Source: Chitinophagales bacterium
Lineage (GTDB): Bacteria; Bacteroidota; Bacteroidia; Chitinophagales; UBA10324
Length of the DNA stretch: 38,050 nucleotides
Reading direction: 5' to 3'
NCBI GenBank assembly: GCA_013816805.1
Contig: JACDDS010000004.1
Location: forward strand, 1 to 38,050
Positions 6,327 to 16,003 of the stretch are shown one piece after another (position 1 is the first letter of the stretch; the number at the start of each line of letters is the position of its first letter). The notes beneath the pieces were generated by a model. It was given only the letters and a program-made list of their open reading frames with translations, searched no databases and had not been told where the DNA came from. The position numbers and the translations under genes were made by a program.

Positions 6327-9182
6327 TTAAAAGTTGAAACTAAGCCCGGCAGAAATTACTCTTCCCGTAGAAACATTTATTATTTGCTTATCATTAGCTG
6401 CGCGGAATTTACCATCATGGTTTTCATCCTGGTAGAATACACCATCCGTTGCAAATACATCCTGCATACTGATCCGTACGCTTCCGTTTTTAAAAATCTT
6501 TTTAGACACCTGGATGTCCATAACCGGACGCGGAGCTTCATAAATATCGAGGTACTCACTTGACCCAACTGCAATAATTCTTCTCCCGATCTGATTAAAG
6601 AAGACGCTGAATCCTAATCCTGAAATGGGTTCATTGTAGGTTAACCCCAGGTTAATGATGTAAGGTGATTGACCTTGTAAGCTGCGTGTAGAATCAGCTG
6701 AGTTTGCAATAGACCGCACATCCACTTTCGAATTAATGTAAGCAAGATTCGCGGAAAATATAATGTTGCTGAACTGTTTCCATCGGCTTATTCCTTGCAG
6801 AAAATCCAGGTTTTTTCTTAATTCAAACTCGACTCCAATGTTGCTGGCAGCAGTAACATTTCGGTAGGAACGGATGTAGCCACCGCTCGATATAAAATCT
6901 ATGGTCTGCTCAATGGGCTCATTAAACTTTTTATAAAAAACACTTGCAGAAACTAATTGACCATTCCCAAAGAAATGTTCGGCGCGAAAATCATAATTAA
7001 AGATATTAGTTCTCCGCAGGGAATCATTTCCAATCACTACTGAGGTGGTTGCAAAGTCGTAGAATGAAAAAGGTGCCAGCTCGCGGAATTCAGGACGGGC
7101 AACTGTCTTAGAAAAGCTAAGGCGAAGATTGGTTTTATCATCAACTCCGTAAACCAGGTTGGCAGAAGGTAAAAAGTCAAAGGGCAGTTTCGAAAAATCT
7201 GAAGATTTAGTATTCACCTCGATCGGCGCATTCGCGTAATCAAATGATTTTAATTGCTGATTAAAGAATTCAAAGCGTGCGCCCCATACAATCCTGAAAT
7301 TTAAAGGCAGCTTATTATCGAACATAAGGTAATAAGCGGCAAGCTGACTTGCTCCTGTATAAGCATCGGATGGATTCGTGATCTCGTCAATGCTAAATCC
7401 GGCGGTTCCGATATTTTTCGGATCAAACAGTTGACCGGGAGGTAACGCCAAGATTGCATTCGGATTTTGATTTTCTGAAAAGAAGGCAGTAATATTTGTT
7501 ACTGTATAACCTAAAACACGAGCATTGAAGGTACGGTCCCGAGCCTGGTAATAAAGTCCTGCTTTTGCGCTGCTTTTATTCTTCAGAAAGTTAAATGGAA
7601 AACTTATATCCGTAGATTCACTGTAAACGTTTTCACCGAGGGTGGAAAAGAATTTACCCGCCAGCGATGGTGAAGCGGAACCAAATGGAATATAAGCGAG
7701 GAAAGAGGTATCGTTTCCATCATTTGGATAGATATTTTTATTATAAAAAAGTTTCCTGAAATCGGGTTCTGAGCGACCAATGTGTGCGTAGCCTAATTCC
7801 CAATGCAATTTTATTCCGTGTTCTTCGAAGTAATGATCTCCGGCAAGCTGACTGTTAAAAAGGGTATTGGAAACAAAGTCGTAAGCATAGTTTCGCACAT
7901 AATAATTCTGTTCAAAATTAGTACCACCACGAATAATTGCGGAGTTCGTAGAATTTACAGTGTAGGAATTTTTAAAGAGTATTTTATTTCTATCTGAAAA
8001 CTTATACCCAAGATTCACCATCAATCCTGTCAGAATATTATTACTGTATGTCGAATCATTATATCGATAAAGTGCGCCGGTATCTGAGAAATTAAAATCC
8101 TGACGAGTAATTAAATTATAGCGGTTGGAATTATTATAGGTTACAGAAACGATGCCTCCAAAGTCATTTTTAAAGAGCTTGGTATTTAATCCCCCTGATA
8201 TTTGAAATGCCATATTGGGAAGGGTAGAATTTCGTTTATTATAACCCCAATCATTAGACAGCATCTTTGAATAGTTAATGATCTCGCCCTGCGAAGCATT
8301 TTGAACCGTTTCTGTATTAGGAAAATTATTGGGAAGAATTCGTTTTCCGTTATCTATTCCAAGCCAGTCCGTATTCCCACCGGCATAGCCATATCGGGAT
8401 TTAAACGTTGAGGAAGTATTATACCCTCCCGAAATATTCACATTCAAAAAATTAGATTCCGGAATATCCCGTGTATTTACCTGTATCAGGCCACCGGCAA
8501 AATCACCAGGTAAATCGGGTTGGGCGGTTTTGGTTATTATAATATTATCTACAAGGTTTGAAGGAATAAGGTCGAACGTAAAATTTTTTCGATCAGCTTC
8601 CGTGCTGGGAAGTGAAGTACCGTTTATCATTGCTGAATTATAACGGTCACTCAACCCGCGAATGATCGCAAACTTATTCTCTGAAAGTGTAACGCCGCTT
8701 ACTCTTTTAAGGGCTTCGGCAGTATTCTTATCCGGTGTTTTACGTATAAGATCAGATGAGATGCCGTCGGAAATAGTACTGCTGTTTTTTTGCATCACCA
8801 ATAGTGAATTGATATTCTCTTTCACTAATTCTGTTCTTATTACCACTTCCTGCAATTCTTTGGTAATGCCGGATAAAGCAATATCCAGATTGGTGGTCTG
8901 GCCAGCCTTTACTTCTACCTTTTCAATTACTTTGCTTTGATAGCTGATATAGGAAGCTACCACGTTATAAACACCGGGAGAAATATTGCTTATGGTAAAA
9001 TGCCCGTCGATATCGGAAGCTGCTCCTTTGCTTTGGTCACTTTCGAGGTAAACATTTCCTACAATAATATCATCGTTGTTAGCAGCATCGGCAATATGTC
9101 CGGAAATACTTCCTGTCTGAGCATATATAAAGGTATTCAACAACAGTAGCAGGGAAAGGGTCTGAAAAAATGATTTTAGCAT
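6327..9182 (-). CDS. TonB-dependent outer-membrane receptor
   Basis: A full-length receptor of 951 residues. Signal peptide MLKSFFQTLSLLLLLNTFIYA; residues about 22-105 form a carboxypeptidase-regulatory-like beta sandwich (GSISGHIADAANNDDIIVGN to LDIALSGITKELQEV); the plug follows from about 110 to 235 with IRKTPDKNTAEALKRVSGV and IRGLSDRYNSAMINGTSLP; then a 22-strand-type barrel ends in the aromatic-terminated RVISAGLSFNF typical of outer-membrane insertion. It imports a ligand using TonB energy. No SusD partner lies next to it; instead a T9SS beta-helix protein follows, so the pair may act together on an unknown ligand. The gene is divergent from the DUF2158-like gene across a 198-base region. 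Confidence 0.92.
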   Translation of the reverse strand: MLKSFFQTLSLLLLLNTFIYAQTGSISGHIADAANNDDIIVGNVYLESDQSKGAASDIDGHFTISNISPGVYNVVASYISYQSKVIEKVEVKAGQTTNLDIALSGITKELQEVVIRTELVKENINSLLVMQKNSSTISDGISSDLIRKTPDKNTAEALKRVSGVTLSENKFAIIRGLSDRYNSAMINGTSLPSTEADRKNFTFDLIPSNLVDNIIITKTAQPDLPGDFAGGLIQVNTRDIPESNFLNVNISGGYNTSSTFKSRYGYAGGNTDWLGIDNGKRILPNNFPNTETVQNASQGEIINYSKMLSNDWGYNKRNSTLPNMAFQISGGLNTKLFKNDFGGIVSVTYNNSNRYNLITRQDFNFSDTGALYRYNDSTYSNNILTGLMVNLGYKFSDRNKILFKNSYTVNSTNSAIIRGGTNFEQNYYVRNYAYDFVSNTLFNSQLAGDHYFEEHGIKLHWELGYAHIGRSEPDFRKLFYNKNIYPNDGNDTSFLAYIPFGSASPSLAGKFFSTLGENVYSESTDISFPFNFLKNKSSAKAGLYYQARDRTFNARVLGYTVTNITAFFSENQNPNAILALPPGQLFDPKNIGTAGFSIDEITNPSDAYTGASQLAAYYLMFDNKLPLNFRIVWGARFEFFNQQLKSFDYANAPIEVNTKSSDFSKLPFDFLPSANLVYGVDDKTNLRLSFSKTVARPEFRELAPFSFYDFATTSVVIGNDSLRRTNIFNYDFRAEHFFGNGQLVSASVFYKKFNEPIEQTIDFISSGGYIRSYRNVTAASNIGVEFELRKNLDFLQGISRWKQFSNIIFSANLAYINSKVDVRSIANSADSTRSLQGQSPYIINLGLTYNEPISGLGFSVFFNQIGRRIIAVGSSEYLDIYEAPRPVMDIQVSKKIFKNGSVRISMQDVFATDGVFYQDENHDGKFRAANDKQIINVSTGRVISAGLSFNF

Positions 9183-9380
9183 ATAAAGAATTTCAACAAA
9201 GAACTCCTTATGCTATAACCGTAACATTAAACCGTGGTTATGTAATTGTTAAATAAAGGCCGAACGTCTATTGCATCACCATTTAGTTTGTCAAATATTT
9301 TTATTCTGCCAATACAACAATTAAATATTACTTAACATTTCCTTTGCATAGAGGTAATATTCATTAGAGTGATTTGCAGA

Positions 9381-9734
9381 ATGCGTAAAAATAAAAAACA
9401 CATACTGCCACATTATAAAGTTGGAGATGTAGTGGTTCTTCGAAGCGGAGGACCTTATATGACAGTGGATGATATTGATGTTGATAAGGGAATTTTAGAA
9501 TGTATCTGGTTTACGGATGAAGATGAGAAAGAGCATGATCGTTTTCGTGCGGAAGTTCTTGACCGCGTTGATGATTCTGAGGACTACAGGCCAGATATGG
9601 CAAATATTGAAAACGGAAGTATGCCATCAGAGAAAACCATTGAGGAAGAAAATAATACAGTTAACCAGGATCGTACCGCGAATGCACCTGGTGAAAACGT
9701 CGAGGTTATTAAAAGCAAGGATAGAAAAAGGTAA
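9381..9734 (+). CDS. DUF2158-like small protein
   Basis: A 117-residue protein. The N-terminal 50 residues contain YKVGDVVVLRSGGPYMTVDDI and LECIWFTDEDEKEHDRF, matching the short SH3-like DUF2158 (YodC) family pattern of 'VGDVV.LKSGGP.MTV ... C.WF'. The second half is acidic, low-complexity and probably disordered. The frame can be extended to a GTG at 9369, but the ATG at 9381 gives a natural N-terminus (MRKNKK). No known biochemical function. It is divergent from the TonB-receptor gene and is followed 103 bases later by another small plus-strand gene. Confidence 0.7.
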   Translation: MRKNKKHILPHYKVGDVVVLRSGGPYMTVDDIDVDKGILECIWFTDEDEKEHDRFRAEVLDRVDDSEDYRPDMANIENGSMPSEKTIEEENNTVNQDRTANAPGENVEVIKSKDRKR

Positions 9735-9837
9735 TAGGCTTCCGGTTCTGAGACCCTATAATTTATTTTTATATTACTATAACGCAAGAATTGAATTCTC
9801 TGGTTAGAAGTAATTCTATTAAAGGCTCTTACTTTAT

Positions 9838-10053
9838 ATGGCAATTCTAACGAGAAGAGTTCTTATATCCACCCCTTTCAGCAGTGACCTGCTCCAGATA
9901 ACGGTAACAAATAATAATGGAGTCGTCATAAAAAGCATTTCTACCTGGGATGATCAATATGATCTTAATTTAAGAGACCTTCCACCGGGGGACTACCTGA
10001 TTACGGTTCAGAAAGGGGAGACTATAAAAAATAGAAAGGTACTTCTTAAATAA
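9838..10053 (+). CDS. Small sorting-domain-like orphan protein
   Basis: A 71-residue protein with an ATG start at 9838. Its sequence reads like an isolated T9SS type A C-terminal domain: LLQITVTNNNGVVIKSIS, then LNLRDLPPGDYLITVQKG and a basic KNRKVLLK end, matching the usual 'v.i.n..G..v......l.L..G.Y.v.v..g....kkv...' pattern. It has no signal peptide and no passenger domain. It could be a cytoplasmic beta-sandwich of related fold, a decayed tail of a larger gene, or a real small protein; an unbroken frame with its own ATG favours the last. Neighbours are a DUF2158-like gene upstream and a convergent coiled-coil gene 7 bases downstream. Confidence 0.55.
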   Translation: MAILTRRVLISTPFSSDLLQITVTNNNGVVIKSISTWDDQYDLNLRDLPPGDYLITVQKGETIKNRKVLLK

Positions 10054-10060
10054 ATCTGAA

Positions 10061-10456
10061 TTATCCATTGACTTTATCAAGCGCTTCTTTTTTAGCAGCA
10101 ATCTGTGTTTTTAACATTTTGATTTTATTCTCAAAATTAAGAATGGCCGCACCGGTTTCATCACTTTTATCTTGCTGCTTTAAAGATTGAAGCTGCTTCT
10201 TGTAATCCTTACGTCGTTGCCTCAATTGCTCAATGATTAGGTTCAGTCTCTTTTTGCCGGCAAAATCATCTATGCTTTCTAACAGTTGCTGCATACTTTC
10301 GATCTTTATTTTTTCCGTATTTATTTTCTCATCAAGGTCTGAAGTGGTGCTTTGTTTTTGTTCACGCTGAGCAAGCCATAATTCAGCTTTTTCTAATTGC
10401 TGCGTCTTTTTTTCAATAAGCTTAGAGATTATCTTTTTTGTCCTATCAGGATTCAT
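10061..10456 (-). CDS. Coiled-coil hypothetical protein
   Basis: A 131-residue, highly charged protein that is almost entirely predicted helix: long runs of Lys, Glu and Gln with heptad-like leucines (for example KKTQQLEKAELWLAQREQK and LNLIIEQLRQRRKDYKKQL). The frame opens with a TTG at 10477, but the ATG at 10456 (MNPDRTKK) is more likely. There is no signal peptide, membrane segment or catalytic motif. It is convergent with the small gene ending at 10053. Function unknown; a scaffold-like or assembly role would be a guess. Confidence 0.6.
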   Translation of the reverse strand: MNPDRTKKIISKLIEKKTQQLEKAELWLAQREQKQSTTSDLDEKINTEKIKIESMQQLLESIDDFAGKKRLNLIIEQLRQRRKDYKKQLQSLKQQDKSDETGAAILNFENKIKMLKTQIAAKKEALDKVNG

Positions 10457-10626
10457 ATCTATTTTTTCAAAGATCAAATATATCAGGTAAAACAGAGAGG
10501 GAATGTTAAATTTTTTTGAATACTATGTGATTAGGGTTATGCATAGTTATTCAACCATGTGAAATAACGAGACAATTTTGATCCTTATATAACTATAAGT
10601 AAAAAGCGATGACTGGCAGACACAAA

Positions 10627-11598
10627 TTAATCGAAAGACTGATTTGATTGGTCGGAAAGCTTGAGCAGTTCCGCATATTCTTTAGGAGTGAGATCATCAA
10701 AAAAGAAATTTATTGGATCAATTTTCGCTCCGTTTAATATTACTTCATAATGCAGGTGAGGAGCTGTGGACTTTCCGGTACTGCCAACATATCCTATAAT
10801 ATCACCCCGCTTTATATGTTGCCCTTGCTTTACAGAAATTCTGCTTAAGTGGCAATAATGTGTTTGATACCCCACCATATGAGCTAATGTTACATTACGT
10901 CCATAACCCCGGTCACCGTATTCAACGATCAATACTACACCGTTGCCTGTTGCATGGACAGGGGTGCCCTCAGGTGCAGCAAAGTCGAGACCTTCATGCA
11001 TCTTCGGGATTTTATAAATGGGATCGATCCGCATCCCAAAGCCTGAAGCAAGATGGGAGACTTCCTGACTTGAAATAGGCTGAATGGCAGGAATAGAAGC
11101 AAGCACTTCTTCTTTCTTTTGGATCATTAGTGTAATCTGGTCGTAAGATTTAGACTGTATATAAAGCTGCCTTTTGATCTTATCTAGCTTTTGTGCAGTG
11201 CTCAGCATAAGTTCGCTGTTATCAAAATTCATCAGGTCTTTGTATTTGTTAGCCCCACCGGAACCTGCCTGCCTGATGCTGGATGGTATGGGTTCTGCTT
11301 CAAAAATAACCCTGTAAATATTGTCATCCCGGTCCTGAAGATCAGCCATTACCTGGTTTACCTGGTCCAATTTTTTATTAAGCACATCGTACTCAAATTG
11401 TATCTGCGATAATTCACGTCTCAATTCTTTTTCTTTGGGTGAATCCAAATAGGCATATGCCAGGTATACGATGATAAATGCGAAAACAAGTGTTGCAGAA
11501 ATAAGACCTATCAGCTTCCATATACGATTCCGCAACGGTTCTTCATACTTTTCATACCCTAGTGAATGAGTATTGTAATAATATTTTACCTTTTTCAT
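10627..11598 (-). CDS. M23-family (LytM-type) metallopeptidase, membrane anchored
   Basis: A 323-residue protein. A cytoplasmic tail of about 28 residues is followed by one transmembrane helix (about 29-50), a periplasmic coiled-coil region (55-165) and a C-terminal peptidase domain. Zinc and catalytic motifs are present: H201-x3-D205 in MHEGLD and H281-x-H283 in PHLHYE, with the glycine-rich GFGMRIDP leader at 186-193. Such proteins cut peptidoglycan cross-links or regulate those that do. The intact motifs suggest an active enzyme. It is divergent from alaS, an arrangement I recall as common in Bacteroidota. An 18-bp palindrome at 11646-11663 sits in the shared upstream region. Confidence 0.92.
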   Translation of the reverse strand: MKKVKYYYNTHSLGYEKYEEPLRNRIWKLIGLISATLVFAFIIVYLAYAYLDSPKEKELRRELSQIQFEYDVLNKKLDQVNQVMADLQDRDDNIYRVIFEAEPIPSSIRQAGSGGANKYKDLMNFDNSELMLSTAQKLDKIKRQLYIQSKSYDQITLMIQKKEEVLASIPAIQPISSQEVSHLASGFGMRIDPIYKIPKMHEGLDFAAPEGTPVHATGNGVVLIVEYGDRGYGRNVTLAHMVGYQTHYCHLSRISVKQGQHIKRGDIIGYVGSTGKSTAPHLHYEVILNGAKIDPINFFFDDLTPKEYAELLKLSDQSNQSFD

Positions 11599-11645
11599 GG
11601 TTCGGTGCTCTGCTATTATTCATTAATTTTGTGCCCCTCATCACA

Positions 11646-11663
11646 GCTTAACAATTGTTAAGC
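11646..11663. promoter_or_regulatory. 18-bp perfect palindrome between M23 gene and alaS
   Basis: GCTTAACAATTGTTAAGC is a perfect inverted repeat with no spacer. It lies 48 bases upstream of the M23 start (11598) and 61 bases upstream of the alaS start (11724). An operator for a dimeric regulator is possible, as is a chance AT-rich palindrome. There is no T-run making it a terminator. Confidence 0.35.
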
Positions 11664-11723
11664 AATAACCAATATTTCAAAAATAAGTAAATAGAATTAT
11701 TAAAACGAGATTCTTCGGTTGAT

Positions 11724-14459
11724 ATGATGAATGCAAAAGAAATAAGAAAAACATTTATTGATTTCTTTAAATCAAAAGGCCATTCTATTGTACCTGGTGC
11801 TCCTCTTGTAATAAAAAACGATCCTACGCTGATGTTCACTAATGCGGGAATGAACCAGTTTAAAGATATTTTTCTTGGTGAAAAGAGTCCATCTTTCCGT
11901 CGTGTTGCCGATACACAAAAATGTTTACGCGTCTCTGGTAAACATAATGATCTGGAAGAAGTAGGAATTGATACCTATCATCATACGATGTTTGAAATGC
12001 TGGGCAACTGGTCGTTTGGCGATTCAAAAGCTGAAAATGGAATCGGAGTCGGTTATTTTAAAAAGGAAGCTATCCAATGGGCATGGGAACTATTAACGAA
12101 AGTCTGCAACCTTAATCCGGACCGTTTGTATGTAACCATTTTTGAAGGAGATACCGGAGAGAATATTGAAAAGGATGAGGAAGCATTGGCTTGTTGGAAA
12201 GAATGGATTGATGAGGATCGCATATTACCATTTAATAAGAAAGATAACTTCTGGGAGATGGGCGAATCAGGGCCTTGTGGTCCGTGTTCGGAAATTCACT
12301 TTGACATTCGCCCTGATGAGGAGCGCAAAAAAGTGGATGGAAAGAGTTTAGTAAATAAAGGTGACCCGCAGGTAATAGAGATCTGGAATTTAGTATTTAT
12401 CCAGTTTAACCGTTTAATGAATGGCTCGCTGCAACCGCTTCCTGCAAAGCATGTGGATACCGGGATGGGCTTCGAAAGGTTGACACGCGTACTGCAAAAT
12501 AAATTTTCTAATTACGATACGGATATTTTTCAGCCGCTGATCCGCTTCATTGAAAAAATTTCCGGCATTCAATATGGCAATTCGGAAAAGAGTGATATAG
12601 CCATGCGGGTGATAAGTGACCATATCCGCGCCATCGCTTTTGCAATTGCTGACGGACAGCTTCCATCTAACACGGGAGCAGGTTATGTGATCAGAAGAAT
12701 TTTACGGCGTGCCGTGAGGTATTATTACAGTTTTCTGAATATACAAACACCGCTTTTGTATAAAATGATACCTCAGCTTGCTGAGGAATTTAGTGATGTG
12801 TTTCCTGAAATAAAAATGCAGCAGGAATTTATTTCAAAAGCAGTTGAAGAAGAGGAGAAGACCTTCCTGAAAACGCTCGAAAAAGGGCTTCACCGTCTCT
12901 CAAATTATTTCGAAATTCAGTCGCAAAAAGCTGATGCCGAACCTGCAGAAAAAAATGTCTCAGGAAGTACTTCTGAAAAGAGACCACCAACAGATTTAAA
13001 TCATAAACTGCCATATACGATAGAGGGTAAATTTGCATTCGAGCTGTATGATACTTTTGGTTTTCCACTGGATTTAACCCGGCTTATTGCCTCTGAAAGA
13101 AACTGGGATATTGATGAGGAAGGATTTAATGATGAATTAAAAAAACAAAAGGAGCGCTCCCGCACTGCTTCCGAAATTGTAAGCGAAGACTGGATCGAGA
13201 TTAATAAAACCGATAAGATCGAATTTGTCGGTTATGATTCACTGCAATCAATAACTTCAGTGGTTAAATACAGAAAGCAAAAATCTAAGGAAAAGGAAGT
13301 ATTTCAGCTTGTATTAGACAAAACTCCTTTCTATGCGGAAAGCGGAGGGCAGGTAGGCGATAAAGGAAAATTAGTTTTTGGTGATGAAGAAGTAGAAGTG
13401 CTGAATACGAAAAAGGAAAATGACCTTATCATTCATTTTGTAAATAGGTTTCCCGGATCTTTTAATGAAACAGTAAATGCAAAGGTGAATCCTGAATTGC
13501 GTGCCAGTATTATGAACAACCATACTGCAACACACCTGCTCCATGCTGCGTTAAGAAAAATTTTAGGCACTCATGTTCAGCAAAAGGGATCACTTGTTTC
13601 TGCAGGTTACCTGCGATTTGACTTTTCTCATTTTTCTAAAGTGAATAAACAGGAGTTACAGCAAATTGAGGAACTGGTAAATAAAAAAATCAGGGAGAAC
13701 ATTTTGAGACAGGTAGATATAATGTCTGTGGAAGAAGCAATGAATACTGGAGCAATGGCGCTCTTTGGTGAAAAATACGGTGACCAGGTTAGGGTAATAA
13801 CATTCGATTCAGGTTATTCACGGGAATTGTGTGGTGGCACTCATGTTCCGGCAACAGGAGCCATTGGCTATTTTAAAATTGTGTTGGAGACGGCTGTTGC
13901 AGCAGGTGTTCGTCGCATCGAAGCTATCACGGGTGAGGCAGCAACTCAGCTTATCAGCAAAACTTTTGATCGCCTTGATTATATTTCCGAACTGTTGGGT
14001 AATGCGAAAGATGTGGAGAAAAGCATTCAGAATCTTCAATCTCAAAGTGAAGTGTTTAAAAGACAGATAGAATCCTATAACATGCTGAAAATAAAACAGT
14101 TAAAGGATTCATTGAAACAAACAGTGGAAGTAATAAACGGGTATAAATTTATTGGGACAGTTACGGATCTTGATTCTGTAGAAGCTTTAAAAAAGCTTTC
14201 TTATGACCTTAGAAATGAGGTTTCAGATCTTGTATTTGTTGGAGGCGCAGCTATTGATGGAAAAGCAAACTTATGTGTTATAATTGCTGATAGTTTAGTG
14301 AAAGAAAGGTCAATGGATGCCGTTAAAATTATCCGTGATATCAGTAAAGAGATTAATGGCTCAGGAGGGGGACAGAAATTTTTTGCCTCTGCTGGTGGCT
14401 CAGATTCTTCGGGACTTACAAGAGCTATCGAAGCAGCAAGAAATTATCTCAAAAACTAG
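11724..14459 (+). CDS. alaS: Alanyl-tRNA synthetase
   Basis: A full-length 911-residue enzyme (the E. coli protein is about 876) that charges tRNA-Ala with alanine in the cytoplasm. The N-terminal class II catalytic core is clear (FFKSKGHSIVPGAPLV, MFTNAGMNQFKDIF, GESGPCGPCSEIHFD). The editing domain carries the zinc/deacylation motifs H600-x3-H604 (NHTATHLLH) and C703-GG-T-H707 (CGGTH). The C-Ala region ends with GSGGGQKFFASAGG. A hydrophilic insertion of about 30 residues around 410-440 explains part of the extra length. The start could be at 11724 or the next ATG at 11727. Convergent with the CNNM gene. Confidence 0.98.
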   Translation: MMNAKEIRKTFIDFFKSKGHSIVPGAPLVIKNDPTLMFTNAGMNQFKDIFLGEKSPSFRRVADTQKCLRVSGKHNDLEEVGIDTYHHTMFEMLGNWSFGDSKAENGIGVGYFKKEAIQWAWELLTKVCNLNPDRLYVTIFEGDTGENIEKDEEALACWKEWIDEDRILPFNKKDNFWEMGESGPCGPCSEIHFDIRPDEERKKVDGKSLVNKGDPQVIEIWNLVFIQFNRLMNGSLQPLPAKHVDTGMGFERLTRVLQNKFSNYDTDIFQPLIRFIEKISGIQYGNSEKSDIAMRVISDHIRAIAFAIADGQLPSNTGAGYVIRRILRRAVRYYYSFLNIQTPLLYKMIPQLAEEFSDVFPEIKMQQEFISKAVEEEEKTFLKTLEKGLHRLSNYFEIQSQKADAEPAEKNVSGSTSEKRPPTDLNHKLPYTIEGKFAFELYDTFGFPLDLTRLIASERNWDIDEEGFNDELKKQKERSRTASEIVSEDWIEINKTDKIEFVGYDSLQSITSVVKYRKQKSKEKEVFQLVLDKTPFYAESGGQVGDKGKLVFGDEEVEVLNTKKENDLIIHFVNRFPGSFNETVNAKVNPELRASIMNNHTATHLLHAALRKILGTHVQQKGSLVSAGYLRFDFSHFSKVNKQELQQIEELVNKKIRENILRQVDIMSVEEAMNTGAMALFGEKYGDQVRVITFDSGYSRELCGGTHVPATGAIGYFKIVLETAVAAGVRRIEAITGEAATQLISKTFDRLDYISELLGNAKDVEKSIQNLQSQSEVFKRQIESYNMLKIKQLKDSLKQTVEVINGYKFIGTVTDLDSVEALKKLSYDLRNEVSDLVFVGGAAIDGKANLCVIIADSLVKERSMDAVKIIRDISKEINGSGGGQKFFASAGGSDSSGLTRAIEAARNYLKN

Positions 14460-14506
14460 GATTCAATATTCCCTGAAAAGTTTGGATAGCATATCAAAAG
14501 TGCCCT

Positions 14507-15808
14507 TCAAGCATTTTCCATTTTCCTCGCAAGAACTTTATCTACTCGTTTTCCATCCATATCCATTACCTCGAACTGGTGATTGCGGAAAAAAAAATGA
14601 TCCGCCGGCTTAGGAATTCGTCCGAGCTGATGCATGATGAAGCCACCAAGGGTATTGTAGTTTCCGGTATCTTCTTCCGAAATATCCGGCAAACCAAGCA
14701 GCTCACTCCATTCATAAGTTTGCATAACACCATCTATTAGCCAGGAACCATCTTTTCTCTGTACAGCCTCATCCCGGATGTGATGCTTTGCAAGTGGAAT
14801 ATTCCCAAAGATGGATTCCACCACATCATGAAGGGTAACAATTCCTTCAACTGATCCATACTCATTTACAACAAGCGTTACATGAACCCCACTGTTCCTG
14901 AAGTTTTCAAGCACTTCAAGTGCTGGCATGGATTCCGGTACGTAGACCGGCTGTTTCATAATGGTACGGATGTCCAGAAACTTTTTTTTACTTAACTGAA
15001 CAAGGATATCCTTAATGGATACGATGCCCAATATTTTATCCATGCTATTATCACAGACAGGAAAATTTGTGTGGATACTCTGTTCTATAAGATGCTGCAC
15101 TTCACTTGTAGTGGCATCTACATCTATCCAGATAATTTCCTGGCGGTGCGTCATTAGGGTATTCACATTGCGGTCTGCGGTGCGAAAAATGCTGCGCATC
15201 ATATCTGATTCCTGCTTTTCAAGTACTCCATGCTCAGAGCTTTGCTGGATCAGGTGCTCAAGTTCTTCTTCAGTTACAGGTGGTTCACTTTGTTCCCGGA
15301 AGCGTAAAAGGCGAAGAATAAATTTTGTTGAAATATTCAGCAACCAGATAAATGGTGCCGCTACATAATAAACAACATTCATCACCGGACCAAGAATTAA
15401 CGCAATAGGCTCAGGTCTTGAAAGGCCAATAGTTTTAGGAACCAGCTCACCAACAACCATAGTCAAAAAGGTGGTAAATATCACGATCACAATTACTCCA
15501 AGTATGCCTGAATATTCTTTTAAAAAATCGTACCTGGCAAAAAAGGCAGACACATCACCTGAAAAAGATTCCCCTCCGTATAATCCGGCTACAATGCTAA
15601 CGGCCGTCATACCGATTTGTACAGTAGGTAAGAATTTCTGAGGGTCATTTGAAAGCTTCAGTGCAATTTTTGCGCCGCGGCTTCCTTTTTTAGCTAACCG
15701 CTCGAGCCGTACTTTTCTGGAAGAAACCAGTGATATCTCCGACATAGCAAATACGCCATTCAGAATAACAAGCAATAGAAGAATTCCTAACCGTGCAAGT
15801 GTTTCCAT
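14507..15808 (-). CDS. CNNM/CorC-family membrane protein with CBS domains
   Basis: A 433-residue protein of the hemolysin/CorC (CNNM, DUF21) family. The N-terminal half has about four hydrophobic helices, with LVILNGVFAMSEISLVSSRK and TMVVGELVPKTIGL typical of DUF21. Next come two CBS domains (LMTHRQEIIWIDVDATTSEV to PVCDNSMDKILGIVSIKDIL, and IMKQPVYVPESMPALEVLEN to LVVNEYGSVEGIVTLHDVVE) and a C-terminal CorC/HlyC domain with WLIDGVMQTYEW and YNTLGGFIMHQLGRIP. Members are proposed magnesium/cobalt exporters; in flavobacteria the relative GldE assists gliding, which I cannot assign here. The frame is open to a TTG at 15904, but METLARLG at 15808 starts the first helix sensibly. Confidence 0.92.
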   Translation of the reverse strand: METLARLGILLLLVILNGVFAMSEISLVSSRKVRLERLAKKGSRGAKIALKLSNDPQKFLPTVQIGMTAVSIVAGLYGGESFSGDVSAFFARYDFLKEYSGILGVIVIVIFTTFLTMVVGELVPKTIGLSRPEPIALILGPVMNVVYYVAAPFIWLLNISTKFILRLLRFREQSEPPVTEEELEHLIQQSSEHGVLEKQESDMMRSIFRTADRNVNTLMTHRQEIIWIDVDATTSEVQHLIEQSIHTNFPVCDNSMDKILGIVSIKDILVQLSKKKFLDIRTIMKQPVYVPESMPALEVLENFRNSGVHVTLVVNEYGSVEGIVTLHDVVESIFGNIPLAKHHIRDEAVQRKDGSWLIDGVMQTYEWSELLGLPDISEEDTGNYNTLGGFIMHQLGRIPKPADHFFFRNHQFEVMDMDGKRVDKVLARKMENA

Positions 15809-16003
15809 TATTAAAGGCAAAGTAATTAGAAAAAAATGAAAGTGAATTTTCGGAATGGCAATCTTTACCCTATTAAATTTAATAAGCTTCAAGGACAATT
15901 GCAAAGCACAGGATTCACAATACGGTTAGAAGGTTTGAATTCTAAAATGATTTTTATGGTTCTTTCAGAAACTAGTATTTTGGTGCTTAAATTTTAAATA
16001 TTT

